From Rhineura floridana (Eukaryota > Chordata > Lepidosauria > Squamata > Rhineuridae), in the NCBI RefSeq assembly GCF_030035675.1, contig NC_084482.1:187771873-187835872 (forward strand): 64,000 nucleotides of DNA, read 5' to 3'. The notes under the pieces are model-generated. The model saw nothing but the letters and a program-made list of their open reading frames with translations, was not told the DNA's origin and made no database searches. This document shows positions 1-11,044 of this stretch, one piece after another. Numbering within the stretch: position 1 is the first letter of the stretch; every line of letters starts with the position of its first letter. Both the position numbers and the translations under genes were made by a program.

Positions 1-602
1 TGTACAGCCACAGTCTCTTTTAACTCTGTTTTCTTATTCTCTTGTCTTCTATTCCACTCTTGTTGAAGTTTCTGTTCTACAAAGTCCAAATTCAGATGTC
101 CGTCGGGTAAAGTTTCCAGACTAGAGACCATGACCTCCCATTTTAGATCAAATGAAGATAACAGTATATAGACCATCTGAATGTCACTATGATGCACTCC
201 TCTATCTTGCAGCTCAGCATTTAATCTACGAAATTCAGCCAGATGCTCTGTCATAGTCACTTCATCTGTAAAACGCATCTGATAAAGTTTCCGTGCTAAA
301 CACAGCCTGCTCCCAGCAGTTTGCTGCACATGAGCGGCTCTTAGCTTCTCCCACATCTGATTAGCTGTCGGCTCATTACTCACCAGCAACAGTTGAGAAT
401 CAGACAGCCCCAGAATAATAAAAGCCTTCGCTTTCTCGTCTTTCTTCAACCACGCTGCTGAAGGAGCTGCCGGAGGGGTTTTTTCTACAACATCATTCAA
501 ATCTTCTTTAATCAGAACTGCTCTCATTCTCCATTTCCAGCTGGAGTAGTTTACAGCATTCAGCCTCTCCATCGGCATCCCAGATAACAGGTTTACAGCC
601 AT
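1..602 (-). mobile_element. Ty1/copia-type LTR retrotransposon fossil, gag part, cut by window edge
   Basis: On the minus strand a frame starts at the ATG complementary to 600-602 and runs off the left edge. Its translation has the look of a copia-type Gag (UBN2 / Retrotran_gag_2 family): a short N-terminal leader with a tryptophan-rich start, a 'WLKKDEKAKAFIILGLSDSQL'-like block, then the helical region. Pol would lie outside the window. The part seen looks open. Family call is from remembered motif pattern; age cannot be judged from one copy. Confidence 0.6.
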
Positions 603-1284
603 GTTGCCCACTCTTACTTGCCTCTTTCCTTGCACTTTGTTTCTCTCTGCAACAACGTCACGTCAACAGCTCTCGAACCCGTTACCTTGTATGATAAGCT
701 GGGCCCATAACCCCTGTTGGCGTGTGCGTGTATAGATCATACAAGGAAGAATCCAAGAGTCGCATAGAACAGTAAATAAGCCAGGCCAGGCAAGTTCTTG
801 TAAGAGTCTTTACTAGGCAAAGACATTAGACACAGTTCTCTTCACAGACAGTTTTTCCCCCACACTGAGTTTTTCCAAGCATCCCACCTTATCAGGCTTC
901 CCAGCCAGCTACTGACCTTGGCAAACTGGCGCTCTGTTCTTCCAGCTTAACCCTTCTGCTTCAGGTTTCACTCTCTCTGCTAAAAACCCTGTCTGTGAGT
1001 CTCATAGCATGCTTCACTGACCAACAGTAACTTGTAATTTGGCCATGCTGGTGGGGAAAAAACTACAGGTACAAGATTTAAGGTTGCATTCCTATGCAAA
1101 CTTATCTAGGAGCACTGGGATATATCTGCTAGCAAACGTGATGTGGATTCTGGCCGCCATTCCTTCTAAGCAGGGGAGCCATGTAGGCAATAGTGAGTAG
1201 AGCTGCTGTAGCAAACGGAGCATCAGCAAAGACACAGGTCTCGTGAGAATGCAGAGAGGGGTGTAGCTAGTATGGGGACAGAGC
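603..1284 (-). mobile_element. Probable leader and 5' LTR region of the copia-type element
   Basis: This stretch lies just upstream of the gag start on the minus strand, where a leader, primer-binding site and LTR are expected. Near its left end the 11-bp inverted repeat CCTTGTATGAT / ATCATACAAGG (686-745) is visible, starting with TG and ending with CA. I could not fix the outer LTR boundary, so the right end given here is only where other repeats begin. Confidence 0.3.
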
Positions 1285-2870
1285 ATTGCAGGGGTATACA
1301 ATGACTGGATAAGACTGTTGCTATGGCTATGACTTATGTAGGCCTATATATGTCTGTACCCGACCGCCATTTTTTAATCGAGTTGTGTACTTTGCTCCAA
1401 TAATAATAATAATAATATTTAATTTGTGTGTCGCCTATCTGGCAATTAGCCACTCTAGGCGACGTACATTAAAATGAAATAAAATACAATAATATCAAAT
1501 GCAGTCACATTAATAACAGTAGATAAAATAAATACTGGACAGTCATCAATACATATATAAAACAATTATTTTAGCAACATACGATAGATGACAAAATCAT
1601 GGAGATTTACCCATCCCAAGGACCTCAAAGGCCTGTTGGAATAGCCACGTCTTCAGGGCCTTGCGGAATACATCTAGGGAAGGGGCATGTCGAAGATCAC
1701 ATGGGAGGGAGTTCCAGAGAGTGGGGGCCACCACAGAAAAGGCTCTCTCCCTAGTACCCACCAACCTAGCTGTTTTGGTTGGCGGGATTGAGATAAAGCC
1801 TTGTGTGGCTGATCTAGTTGGGCGGCATAATTGGTGGCGGTGGAGGCGCTCTTTCAGGTAAACTGGGCTGAAACTGTACAGGGTTTTAAAGGTTAATACC
1901 AACACCTTGAATCGGGCCCGGAAAACAACCGGCAGCCAGTGAAGATCAAATAATACTGGCGTAATGTGGTCCCGGCGGCGGCTGTTGGTAAGTAAGCGCG
2001 CCGCTGCATTCTGTATAAGTTGTAATTTCCGGGTCGTTTTCAAGGGTAACCCCACGTAGAGCGCATTACAGTAGTCCAATTGAGAGGTGACCAGGGCATG
2101 TACCACGAGTGGGAGCTCTTGAACAGGGAGGTAGGGTTGCAGCCTACGTATAAGGTGTAATTGATACCAAGCTGCCCGGCTCACGGCCGAAATCTGAGCC
2201 TCCATGGACAGCCTGGAATCAAGAACAACCCCGAGGCTGCGGACCTGGTCCTGTAGGGGCAACTTCACTCCACCAAACATCAGGTCAACATCTCCTAACC
2301 TTCCCTTGTCTCCCACAAGTAGTACCTCGGTCTTATCAGGGTTTAACTTCAACCTGTTCCTGCCCATCCATCCACTCACGGATTCCAGGCACTTGGACAT
2401 GGTCTCCACAGCCCTCTCCGGTGAAGATTTAAATGAGAGATAGAGCTGAGTGTCATCCGCATATTGGTAACACTGCAGCCCAAATCTCCTGATGATCGCT
2501 CCCAGTGGCTTTACATAGATGTTAAATAGCATGGGAGAGAGGATAGAGCCCTGTGGCACACCACAATTGAGAGGCCAAGGGTCTGAAACCTCATCACCCA
2601 ATGCTACCTGTTGGCGCCTATCAGAGAGAAAGGAATGGAACCACCGTAAAACCATGCCTCCCAATCCTAAACTCTCCAGGCGATCTAAAAGGATACCGTG
2701 GTCTACGGTATCAAAAGCCGCTGAGAGATCCAGGAGGACAAGGAAGGTGAGTTCTCCCCTATCCAATGCCCAGTAAAGCGCTTTGCTGAATAAATAACCT
2801 TAAAACAGGCTTTGGTTTCGTTATTGAGTCTCTTCTAAAAAGAACCTAGTCGTAAATTCCATGACACATG
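1285..2870 (+). mobile_element. Possible solo LTR fossil split by an L2 LINE
   Basis: Sequence left of the L2 (about 1300-1385) and right of it (about 2775-2863) reads as one LTR-like unit on the + strand: a promoter-like AT-rich part, then a polyadenylation-like AATAAA stretch near 2790 and an end like that of vertebrate copia LTRs. GCATTGCA occurs on both outer sides (about 1284 and 2871), a weak hint of a target duplication. Boundaries are uncertain. Confidence 0.25.
1386..2774 (-). mobile_element. L2-clade LINE, reverse transcriptase C-terminal half and 3' end
   Basis: A 389-codon open frame (2766 down to 1597) carries reverse transcriptase motifs: DLSAAFDTVDH (palm motif A), GVPQGSILSPMLFNIYV, and the catalytic YADDTQLYLSF block, followed by the L2 thumb and C-terminal region. 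The combination SAAFDTVDH plus YADDTQLYLSF is typical of the L2 clade and unlike CR1. The 3' part ends at 1386-1410 in an ATT-type microsatellite tail, as L2 elements do. It is 5'-truncated: the upstream RT and endonuclease domains are missing. The long frame without stops suggests a fairly young copy. Confidence 0.85.
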
Positions 2871-2885
2871 CATTGCACTGCATGA

Positions 2886-2945
2886 CTGCAGTCCTATACA
2901 TACTTAATTGGGAATAAGCTCAGTTGAACTCAATGGTATTGCATT
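2886..2945 (+). repeat. Fragment of a dispersed squamate repeat
   Basis: The block starting 'gcagtcctatacatactta' and ending with a 'tgaactcaatgg' motif recurs in diverged, inverted form near 23631-23718 and in part near 1086-1110. This short unit is very common in squamate genomes; I do not recognise which element it comes from. Confidence 0.35.
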
Positions 2946-3589
2946 GCAGAAAAGTATTAAAACTGAAGGTAATAAAATAGATCCTCTCATATCAAGGAAA
3001 AACATTTTGGAATACAGCAAAGTCATCTAAGCCAAATGGTATCTTAGAACATTTTCCCCAATTTTAAACTAAACTGTACACATTTATGAAATATATGTTT
3101 AATTTTGATCTGAGTCAGAGTAGAAGCTGGATCTCTACAAGGTGGAATACAAGCAGGGACCTTTGAAGTGCTTTGTGGTGCTCTGGAGTTCCAGAAGTTT
3201 TTAAAATGCTATAGATAAGCATCTCCTAAAAGTGAAAGTAATGTCTCTAAGCTTAGGGCTTTGTCAGGGTCGGATGATGGGGGAGCCCAATATCAGAGTG
3301 GAGGGAAAGTTCCATTGTGACTGACAGGTCCAAGCTGTAGTCAGAGGGAAAGATTTTACATGGAAAGTGAATTCTTCTTAGTCCCTCCCCCACCCCACCC
3401 CACAAAAGCTCATGCACCTATTTGTCTGCAGTTTGGCAGGTTTCTTACCTAGGGGCACCTCTCTCATGTCTGAAAGTTTCAGACCAGTTGCCCACAAAAC
3501 ACTAGGGAAGTTTAAGTGATTCCTTTTTTATAATCCACCCTGAAACTGTAATGGCTGCCCTTATGGAAAAACCACTGCAGCTACTCTTC
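2946..3589. other. No recognisable gene or repeat
   Basis: AT-rich sequence without a long frame, paired splice sites or a familiar repeat signature. Confidence 0.4.
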
Positions 3590-3968
3590 TGAGACTTGGC
3601 AGGATTCATACCTTCAATTCTTGCCTGGAAATTTCATCCAATTCTGCTGAAAAATAAAAAATGAATATTTTAGAGGTGTTCAGCACAAAAGCCCTTAGAC
3701 CTATTTGCCCATACTTTAGCAGCCTTTATCCACTCTGTGGGGCCTAATATACCTGCAAATGTTATTCACTTCTGTCAAAAGGAGGGGAAAAGTTATAACC
3801 ATTTTAAAATTTACCAATACTGAAAGAGGGGAAACAAAGCACATCCCAAAACTGTGACAACTATCCTGGTGGGGAAAACACTGCAATGTTTAGAATTTGG
3901 CAAGATTCATGCCTGCAAATTTCATCCATTCTGTCACAAAGAATAAAGTTATAATCTTTTTTGTTTTT
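3590..3968 (+). repeat. Diverged tandem repeat, about 150-bp period, three units
   Basis: Three similar blocks start near 3596, 3745 and 3897. Each has a 'ggcaggattcataccttc'-like start, then 'gaaatttcatccaattctg'-like and 'aaagttataa.cattttaaa'-like parts. Spacing of about 150 bp suggests an old tandem array, possibly from the untranslated part of a transposon. Units are strongly diverged. Confidence 0.4.
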
Positions 3969-4625
3969 AGTTCCCAATGGTGAATGGAGGGAACAAAGAA
4001 GAGCCAAACACTTCTACCCATGCTGAGCCATCCCAAAGGACAGAGCAGGCAATGAGCTAGTTCTGGAATCAAAAGACAGCACTAGGTACTGGATTGGCAA
4101 ATTGGCAACTTACAGAGTGCCAAAGGAATGGATGATATTATTAAGTGAGGAAAAAACATAAAAAGCAAAATAAAGCAGATTGAAAAGAAAAGCCAAGAGG
4201 GGGCACCAACAGACAGAGCAAAGGCAGATTCCAAAGAGAGTCGAAGGAAGCCAGAAGAAATTTAAAAAATATGGAGTGGTCATTCGTATCAAAATACACA
4301 TGGCAGCACTTCTTCAGAAAAGTGTACATCTGACCAAAATAATCAGAGAGCAATAGCATCACCCCTGTGAGAAAAGGTTACAGTGTTTGGATATTTTTGG
4401 TTTTTAAAAAAGGGGTGAGTAAGGACGAAGGAGATATATTATTGAGGTTTCTTGACTTATGCGTAGTGTAGAGAAAGTGGACAGATAGATTTCCCCCTTT
4501 CTGTCATAATACTAGAACTCAAGGTCATCCATTGACCATGATCTGTGGGAAAGGGAACACTGAGGGCTGGCAACCATTTCCATACTAGATTTTGAGTGCA
4601 TTCCCAAGAGGTTATCTTTAAACAA
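3969..4625. other. No recognisable gene or repeat
   Basis: Several short frames, none resembling a known protein; composition is AT-rich and intergenic-like. Confidence 0.4.
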
Positions 4626-4795
4626 AGAGCCAGTGTGGTGTAGTAGTTAAGGTGTTGGACTATGACCTGGGAGACCAGGGTTCAAATCCCCACACAGCAA
4701 TGAAGCTCACTGGGTGACCTTGGGCCACTCACAGCTTCTCAGCCTATTCACACAGTCGCCATAAGTCGGAATCAACTTGAAGGCAGTACATTTAC
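4626..4795 (+). mobile_element. tRNA-headed Sauria-type SINE, internally shortened
   Basis: The head 'gccagtgtggtgtagtagtt' holds a pol III box A-like part and 'ggttcaaatcc' is box B. The tail 'cgccataagtcggaatcaac' plus 'ttgaaggcag' matches the 3' end of the BovB copies in this window, the known arrangement for SINEs mobilised by RTE/BovB. Compared with the copy at 61461-61683 the central core is missing. Confidence 0.75.
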
Positions 4796-5164
4796 ATTTA
4801 ATGCATTATCATATAAAAAAGCCTGAGAACTTTCAAGGGCAAACCATAAAATAAGAAAAGATTTCACATATATAACCCCAGTTACAAAATCACAGCTGCT
4901 TTGTCAGACATACTGTAAGTTAAACAACCAGGTGTTGCCTCTTGAATTGATAGAGGGATGACACACCAGAACAGGAATTTTCTGAGGGAGGTGCAAAAGT
5001 GTTCTCAAGAACTGATTTTGGATAACTTCCATAAAAATTAGATCAGTTACACCCCAGATTTTGGCACCCACATATTGTAGGTGCCAACAATATGTTGAAC
5101 TTTGATTGCTCATTCGGGCTCTGTACAGGTGCTGGTAACATAACAGGTTGTATACAGGCCATAA

Positions 5165-5335
5165 AAACACAGTTTTATTAGTAGGAGGAGGAGGAGGAGG
5201 AGGAGAATTAGAATCAGAATTTTAGAATTAGAATTTATTACCCGCCCTTCACCCAGAGGTCTGAGGGGAGGTTACAACAATTTTAAAACACATAATTAAA
5301 ATAGTTAAAAGCAACAACAAAAACAACCTATATAC
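5165..5335 (-). mobile_element. LINE 3' tail (L2/CR1-like) with AGG microsatellite
   Basis: A (GGA)n run at 5182-5204 is followed by 'attacccgcccttcaccc', the reverse of the common squamate LINE 3' end. No coding part is kept. Confidence 0.4.
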
Positions 5336-5337
5336 TG

Positions 5338-5440
5338 TCAGGGCCAGCCCAAGACATTTTGCTACCTGAGGTAAAGAACAAGATTGTGCCCCAATTCTGT
5401 GTACAGAAGGTGACTAGACAGGCACATGAATCTTAGTCCA
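5338..5440 (+). mobile_element. hAT-like element end (GGCCAGCCC-AGACAT family)
   Basis: The motif 'gggccagcccaagacatttt' followed by 'gctacctgaggtaaagaac' recurs with variation at 11733, 18868 and 30357 and resembles the ends of the element at 12893-13288. Class is inferred from the end sequence; no target duplication was found. Confidence 0.35.
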
Positions 5441-5650
5441 AGTGCTCCTCCAGATGACCTGTTTATGCAGGATCTAGTCTGATTTGCTTGCACAAAGCTT
5501 ACATGGTGGTTAAGCTATATCCAGTCTTTATTGAGCATTCATTCTGATTTGCTTGAGGGTGTTTATACACGTCTTCCCGTTAATCATTTATTCATCCCAC
5601 ACTAGGGCGACAGAGCACTTTAATCCACTTTAATTACATGAACCTAAAAT
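5440..5650 (-). mobile_element. hAT-like element fragment (TCCAGA-GGGCCC family)
   Basis: Shares with 28069-28440 the words 'gcacaaagctta', 'attgagcattcattctgatt' and 'tgcttg', in reverse orientation, and ends like it. The right inverted repeat is degraded. Confidence 0.35.
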
Positions 5651-6050
5651 CTCAGTATGTGCTGGAATACTTTTTATGAAAAGCTAACAGTTTGATGGCA
5701 CCCCAACACTGATAAAAGAACAGCATCCTCTTTTGCACCCAAGCGCAGCAGGGTAGTTTAGGGGGTGCAGAACAGCTGGCACTGAAACTGTCTTGCTTGC
5801 CCCGCTTGATATTTGTCAGGGGAGAGATGGGGAGAGTGCAACCCTGTTCGTTCTTCTTGACCTCTTGGTGGCTTTTGATACCATTGACCACAGTATCCTT
5901 CTGTAGCAGCTCAGGGAGGTGGTGGTTGTGGACACTGCACTTCAGTTGTTCTGTTCCTACCTGCAGGGACATTTCAAGAAAGTAGTTATGGGAGGTACTG
6001 TTTGATGGCATGGGAGCTTTGCTGTGGTGTCCCATGGGGTTCCATAGAAT

Positions 6051-6676
6051 GGTAGAATTGGAAGGGGCCTAAAAGGAGATTCTGCAAGACCTGCTCCCTG
6101 CATTTCTGGCTAATTTCCACCTGGCTTGGAAGGGTGGGGCCCTGTCTCTCTCCAGCTACAAAAGCAGCAACTGCTGAAGGGGCCAGAGACCGTGTGTGTG
6201 TATGTGTGCGTGAACCTGCTGCTCAGGATGTCTATAGACTACTGGGGTTAGTTGTTTTTAGTTGTTTTGGGGGTCAAGATTTAATTTTGGAGATTCATTT
6301 TTGCTGTTATTTGGACTATAACATATTTTTGTTAGACACTGTTGTGAAGTGTGTGGGGATTGCTTAATTATATATTTATTGAGATGTTTTATTAGTTTGT
6401 TGTTTATTATTATTGTTTGGCTATTTATATACTGTGTATATTTATATTTCTCTGTTGTATTATTGCTCTATTGTACACCGCCCAGAGAGCTATGCTAGTC
6501 AGGCGGTATAGAAATTTAACAAATTTAAAAAAAAATTGAGTCCAACCCCCTGCTCAGTGCAGGATCCATGTTAAAGCACACCAAACATGTGCCTGTCCAG
6601 CTGCCTCTTGAATGCCTCCAGTGTTGGAGAGCTCACCGCCTCCCTAGGTAATTGGTTCCATTGTCATACGATGTTG
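6051..6676 (-). mobile_element. CR1 LINE 3' fragment inside the L2
   Basis: 6051-6086 ('tagaatggtagaattggaag') and 6536-6676 ('gtccaaccccctgctcagtg' onwards) together give the familiar reversed CR1 3' end. They are separated by the L2 tail at 6087-6535. The fragment sits between L2 GVP and the ILS of the same motif, so it inserted into the L2 and was later hit itself. Confidence 0.65.
6087..6535 (+). mobile_element. L2-type LINE 3' end inside the CR1 fragment
   Basis: Ends in 'caccgcccagagagctatgc', 'caggcggtatagaaattta' and an A-rich tail, the typical L2 3' terminus. Contains a short TG microsatellite at 6193-6208. No RT coding part remains. Confidence 0.6.
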
Positions 6677-6756
6677 TACATCTTGTCCCTCATGTTATTT
6701 AACATCTATATGAAGCCACTGAGAGCAGTTATCAGGAGTTTTAAAGTAAAGTGTCA

Positions 6757-7872
6757 TGTTATGAGGTATCAAATATTTGGAATTTTTAATCTTTGATTCA
6801 TCTCAGTGAACCAAAGTTTGGAAAGGCCTGCAACAGCAAAGATTCCTGGGAAACAGCCCCTCTGTGATCTCTGAGTACATATCTTGCAATGCCTGAAGGT
6901 ATAGACTTCCTGACTCGTGGAAATTTGGGATTTGTCACCCAGTAAGAATAGGTGCTCCTTTCAAACAAAGGAAATGTTTATGATAATCTAGGCCATCAGG
7001 AGGAAACAGAATAGCTCCTTTCAAACTAGGAGGTGTTGTGCATTTCTAAGCGTTTGGAGAAGACAGGATAAACTCCTGTCAAACAAAGAAACTGTTTTAC
7101 ACAAGGATTATGATAATCTTAACCTTGGGGAATCATCAGGAATCTACAGCAGGGAGATCACACCTATCATCCGGGAACTTATCAGGAAATGAGTGGGTTC
7201 CCACCTTCCTGATCACATTTACTTTGGGTTTACTTTGGGGTCAGTTTAGTTAGGAAAAGGTATAAAACGTGAGGAGTGAGAAGGGGAGTTCAGTTCCTCT
7301 TCTGGGGGGCTGCAACAACTGCTTTTCTTATCAACGCACGCTAGCATCTTTGGGACAATTTCAGAGTTATGGATTTGGGTGAGAACTTTCAAATCTGGCG
7401 CTGGTTACAAAGGGTGGAGCTTTTGCTCATTGGGCTAGATACGAAAGTCTCTCTCTCTCAGCTTTAGGCTTGCAGAAACTCTCCAGGAAAGGTATATGCA
7501 ACTATCTGGGCCTTTTTCTTTCTTTTTTTCTTTCTTTCTGTGTGGGTGAGCTTAATGTGAAAGTGTTTATAGGGCTAGTCTCTTTGCGTTAGTCTATCCA
7601 GTGTTGCTGAATGAATGAATGAATAATAGTTAGAAAACTACTCATTGTTAACTGCAATTGTAAACTGCAATATTTTTCCTTGTTCCTTCTCTTAATAAAA
7701 CCACTCTTTATTTTACTTTCAGTGTATGTGTTATTGGGTTAAGGGTAAAATTATACATGTTCTGGGGGTGACGTGCGGGTAACTCCAGCAAAAGATCCTG
7801 CTGCTCTCTTTTGGGGAATTTGGATTTCTAGTGAGCTCTGCTCATGAGGAAGTTCAAGGTCCCTTCGTAACA
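6757..7872 (+). mobile_element. Solo LTR of an endogenous retrovirus-like fossil
   Basis: A 1,116-bp block starts TGTTATGAGG and ends TTCGTAACA, giving TGTTA...TAACA inverted ends. It carries a TATA-like 'gtataaaacg' near 7260 and a polyadenylation-like 'aataaaacc' near 7694 in the right order. Flanks GTCA and GCCA look like a 4-bp target duplication with one change, and the L2 reading continues across. No internal coding region is present, so it is a recombined solo LTR. Older than or similar to mid-age repeats around it. Confidence 0.7.
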
Positions 7873-8700
7873 GCCATCAATATGCAGATTACACCTAGCT
7901 CGTACCTCTCTGTTTCATCTGAATTGGGAGAGGTGGTTGGGATGCTAGACAGGTGTTTGGAGGCAGTGGTGGGCTGGAATTGGGCCAACAAACTGAAAGT
8001 GAATCTTGAAAAGACAGAGGTTTTATGTGTCCCATGTTCTCTAGTCCAGGAGAAGGGAAGGCAGCCTGTTCTGGATGGGGTTGCACTCGTGAAAGGAGCA
8101 GGTTTGTAGCTTGGGGCTACTCCTGGATCCAACATTGTCACTTGAGGCCCAAGTGGCCTTGGTGGCTAGGACTGCCTATTTCCAGCTATGGCTGGTTCGC
8201 CAGCTACAGCACCTTTTGGACAGAGTGACTTGGCCCCAGTACTCCATGCTCTGGCAACTTCCAGACTGGATTATTGCAATGCGCTGTATGTGAGGCTACC
8301 CTTGAAGATGACTCGGAAACTCCAACTGGTCCAAAATGCAGCAGCCAGATTACTGGCTAGGGTTGCTTTTAGAACTTGTATAACTCCTGTTCTAAAATGG
8401 TTGCCAGTTCATTTCTGAACTTAATTTAAGGTGCTCAAACTAGTGTTTAAAGCCAAAAATGACATAGGTGGCCCCAAATATCTGAAAGACTGCCTCCTTC
8501 CTTACAGACCCTCTTGAGTATTAAGATCAGTAGAAGGGGCCTTCTTGGTAGTTCCACCACCCTCAGAAGATCAGACAATGGTGGCCTGGGAGAGGGCATT
8601 CTCTGTGACAGCCCCCAAGTTGTGGAATTCCCTCACCACAGAGGTGCATCTATTTTTTTCAGCAAATGCTAAGGGCACATCTCTTTACCTTTGACATCTG

Positions 8701-9282
8701 AGATATATGTTTTCTGTCTGAGGTAGCCAACTCACTCTACCTAATGGTAGGGCTAGCACTGTATGCAATTCCCCATCAGGGCTCTAAATATTAGGTTAAT
8801 CCAAGAGAAAAGAAGAAAGGGGCAGTCTGGATGCTGGGTTGCACAGAAGGGAAATGTGCACAGTTAGTGTACTAAGCCAGAACGCAATGGCAATAAAATA
8901 GCTTAATAGGCAAGATCACCATCATTCATGCACACACACTCAGAAAAATGTTGATATAATTTGAAAACATTGAGATTGGCCATCATGGATATTATGCCCT
9001 ATCACGAACCATTTATATCTAGAAGTTTTTTTGCAAAATATAGCCACATCTTGTCATAATATGTGACCAGACATTCCTTATTACTTTGTTAAATATTCCC
9101 AGTGTCTACCCTGTTCTCCTAACTTATGTTGGGTGCATTTCCTGCATTTGTGCACACTGGCATATTGGAGTGTGAGGCCCTTGGAGGTGAGTATGCCACC
9201 CTTTTGATGGTCCAGGCTCAAAGACGTCCGTCTCTGTGGATCTAGACTCAGGGCTCTTGGCCTTATGGGTCTCAGGCAGTAG
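8701..9282. other. No recognisable gene; degraded repeat sequence
   Basis: Short frames only, no family assigned. Confidence 0.35.
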
Positions 9283-9668
9283 GGTAGTGGCAAATTCAGA
9301 AGTGCAGGGTCCCTTCATGTTAGTCACAGCCATGCCTCCCCCCACTTTTTGCTTCTGGGTTAAGAATGAGATCCATATTCAACCTTGTCCCACAACAATC
9401 CCTAGGAGCCAATCAGCATGAAAGGGGAGTGTGTTAGCTGCTGAGAAGAGTCTTCTCAGTGGCTGACTCATCTCCTTTCACTCTGCTTGGCTCCAATCAG
9501 CAGGAGAGGACAAGGAAGCATGTTAGAACACTCTTCTCAGTGACGTACGCACTCCCCTTTCATGCTGATTTTCTCATAGGATGCTAGAGACACAGGGACC
9601 CTGCTGAGACCCTGCTCCAAAAAAAGTAAGGGGTCTAAGACCCCCCGAGACCCTGGATGACTACAGCA
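9283..9668 (+). repeat. Dispersed repeat family, copy A
   Basis: Begins near 'gggtagtggcaaattcagaa' and ends near 'ctggatgactaca'. Copies B-D are at 14490-14866, 16110-16497 and 57025-57292. The centre holds CCAAT/ATTGG words ('agccaatcagcatgaaagg', 'ggctccaatcagcagg') around a 'gagaagagtcttctcagt' palindrome. No RT or transposase coding is seen. Likely a non-autonomous transposon; class undetermined. Confidence 0.6.
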
Positions 9669-9897
9669 CTGGTCTCAGGCTCAAATGTCTTGGGCTCAGT
9701 CAGCCCTACTAGCTTCTCACTGTCTGTATCTACGTGCCAGGTCACTGCTGGACTTTGAAATCATGACCAGTTGAAAAGAAGACATCTGGTGCCTTAAACA
9801 TAACAGTGCTGAGGTTGAACACAGGAAGGAAGAGGTGGCCCTTACGTGCTTGTTAACCCCTGTCCCCTTAATCTGAGCCCAGTCAGGCACATGGAAA

Positions 9898-10092
9898 CAC
9901 AGGAAGCTTCCTTATACTGAGACAGGCCATTGCTTTATCTTGCTCAGTATTGTCTATGCTGATTGGCAGCGGCTCTTCAGGGTTTCAGAGAGGAGTCTCT
10001 CCCAGTCCTACTTGGAGTTGGCGGGGATTGAACAGGGGACCTTCTGCATGCAAACCAGATGCTCTACCACTGAATTACAGCCCATATGAGGG
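9898..10092 (-). mobile_element. tRNA-derived SINE with CR1/L2-like tail
   Basis: In reverse it reads as a pol III head (box A-like 'tagagcatctggtttgcatg', box B-like 'gttcaatcc') followed by a body ending 'tataaggaagcttcctgtg'. Seven copies of this SINE occur in the window (9.9, 10.8, 24.2, 29.1, 29.7, 34.0 and 58.9 kb). Confidence 0.7.
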
Positions 10093-10344
10093 AAGTCAGG
10101 GCTCCATCACACCCTCCTCTATAAAGTTTCAGGCTTGTGGCAATCCCTGAATGTGCTGGTAGACTAGAATCTCAATACAATTGTAAGGGATGCACAAGTG
10201 CACATGAAACATATAGGAAATACTGTATGGGAAGGGAATGGGCGAGATGAAGGCCTTATTCATCCGTAGGTGTAATGTGTCAGGCAAGCATGTTGGTTTT
10301 ATACGTCCATAAAATATAGGTGAGGAATGATTGATGGAAGCAGG

Positions 10345-10586
10345 CGGGGGGGTTGTTTTTTGTTTTTTTCTGCCCTCAAGTCAATCCCGACTTATGGAGA
10401 CCCTACGAATAGGATTTTCATGGTAAACGGTATTCAGAGGGGGTTTACCATTGCCTTCCTCTGAAGCTGAGAGGCAGTGACTGGCCCAAGGTCACCCAGT
10501 GGGCTTCATGGCTGTGTGGGGATTCGAACCCTGCTCTCCCAGGTCGTAGTCCAACACCTTAACCACTATACCACACTGGCTCTCTT
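10345..10586 (-). mobile_element. Full-length Sauria-type tRNA SINE with target duplication
   Basis: Reverse-strand copy from head ('gagagccagtgtggtatagt' at 10585 side) through the core ('gaaggcaatggtaaaccc') to the BovB-like tail ('cataagtcgggattgactt' at the 10370 side). GAAGCAGG at 10337-10344 and 10587-10594 is a likely target-site duplication. Confidence 0.8.
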
Positions 10587-10762
10587 GAAGCAGGGGTAGG
10601 TAGGAGTGGATTAAGGAATAAGAGGGAGAGGAGGGATACTAGATAGAAAAAGCCATAAATTGATAGAAAAAGCCATAAACCTGTCAAGCTGTTTGCATTG
10701 TAGAAAAAGGCATAGCTTTACTGAGAAACACTGTGATTCTTAACCTATGATATGGGGTGGAA

Positions 10763-10936
10763 CAACATAGGAAGCTGCCTTATACTGAATCAGACTAGCT
10801 CAGTATTGTCTACACTGACTGGCAGTGGCTCTCCAGAGGACTCTCCCAGAGCTACCTGGAGATGCCAGGGACTGACCCTAGGACCTTCTGCTTGCAAAGC
10901 AGATGCTCTACCATTGAGCTATGGCATTTCCCCTAA
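10763..10936 (-). mobile_element. tRNA-derived SINE with CR1/L2-like tail
   Basis: Reverse copy of the same SINE as 9898-10092: tail 'aggaagctgccttatactg' at the left, head with box B-like 'ggaccttctgcttgcaaagc' at the right. Confidence 0.7.
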
Positions 10937-11044
10937 AGGGGGATAAAACTACTACCAGGGCAACATAACTTTAATACAAACGGGTTTATACCAATAAACT
11001 GGGGAGGGGGAGAGCTGTGCCATAACTTGGGGAGAGCCTCAGAG

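Larger units (their letters stand above)
5815..8700 (+). mobile_element. L2-clade LINE, split by nested insertions
   Basis: Coding pieces of one L2 RT are recognisable: 5840-6050 (LLDLLVAFDTIDHSILL, then GVP), 6670-6756 (ILSLMLFNIYMKPLRAVIR) and 7873-8640 (YAD-T catalytic block, KLKVNLEKTEVL, then LDYCNALYVRLPLKMTRKLQ and QNAAARLLA). Frames are broken in several places, so this is an old dead copy. The gaps between pieces are filled by a CR1 fragment (6051-6676, itself carrying an L2 tail) and a solo LTR (6757-7872). The L2 reading resumes at the same codon on either side of the LTR. Confidence 0.8.
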
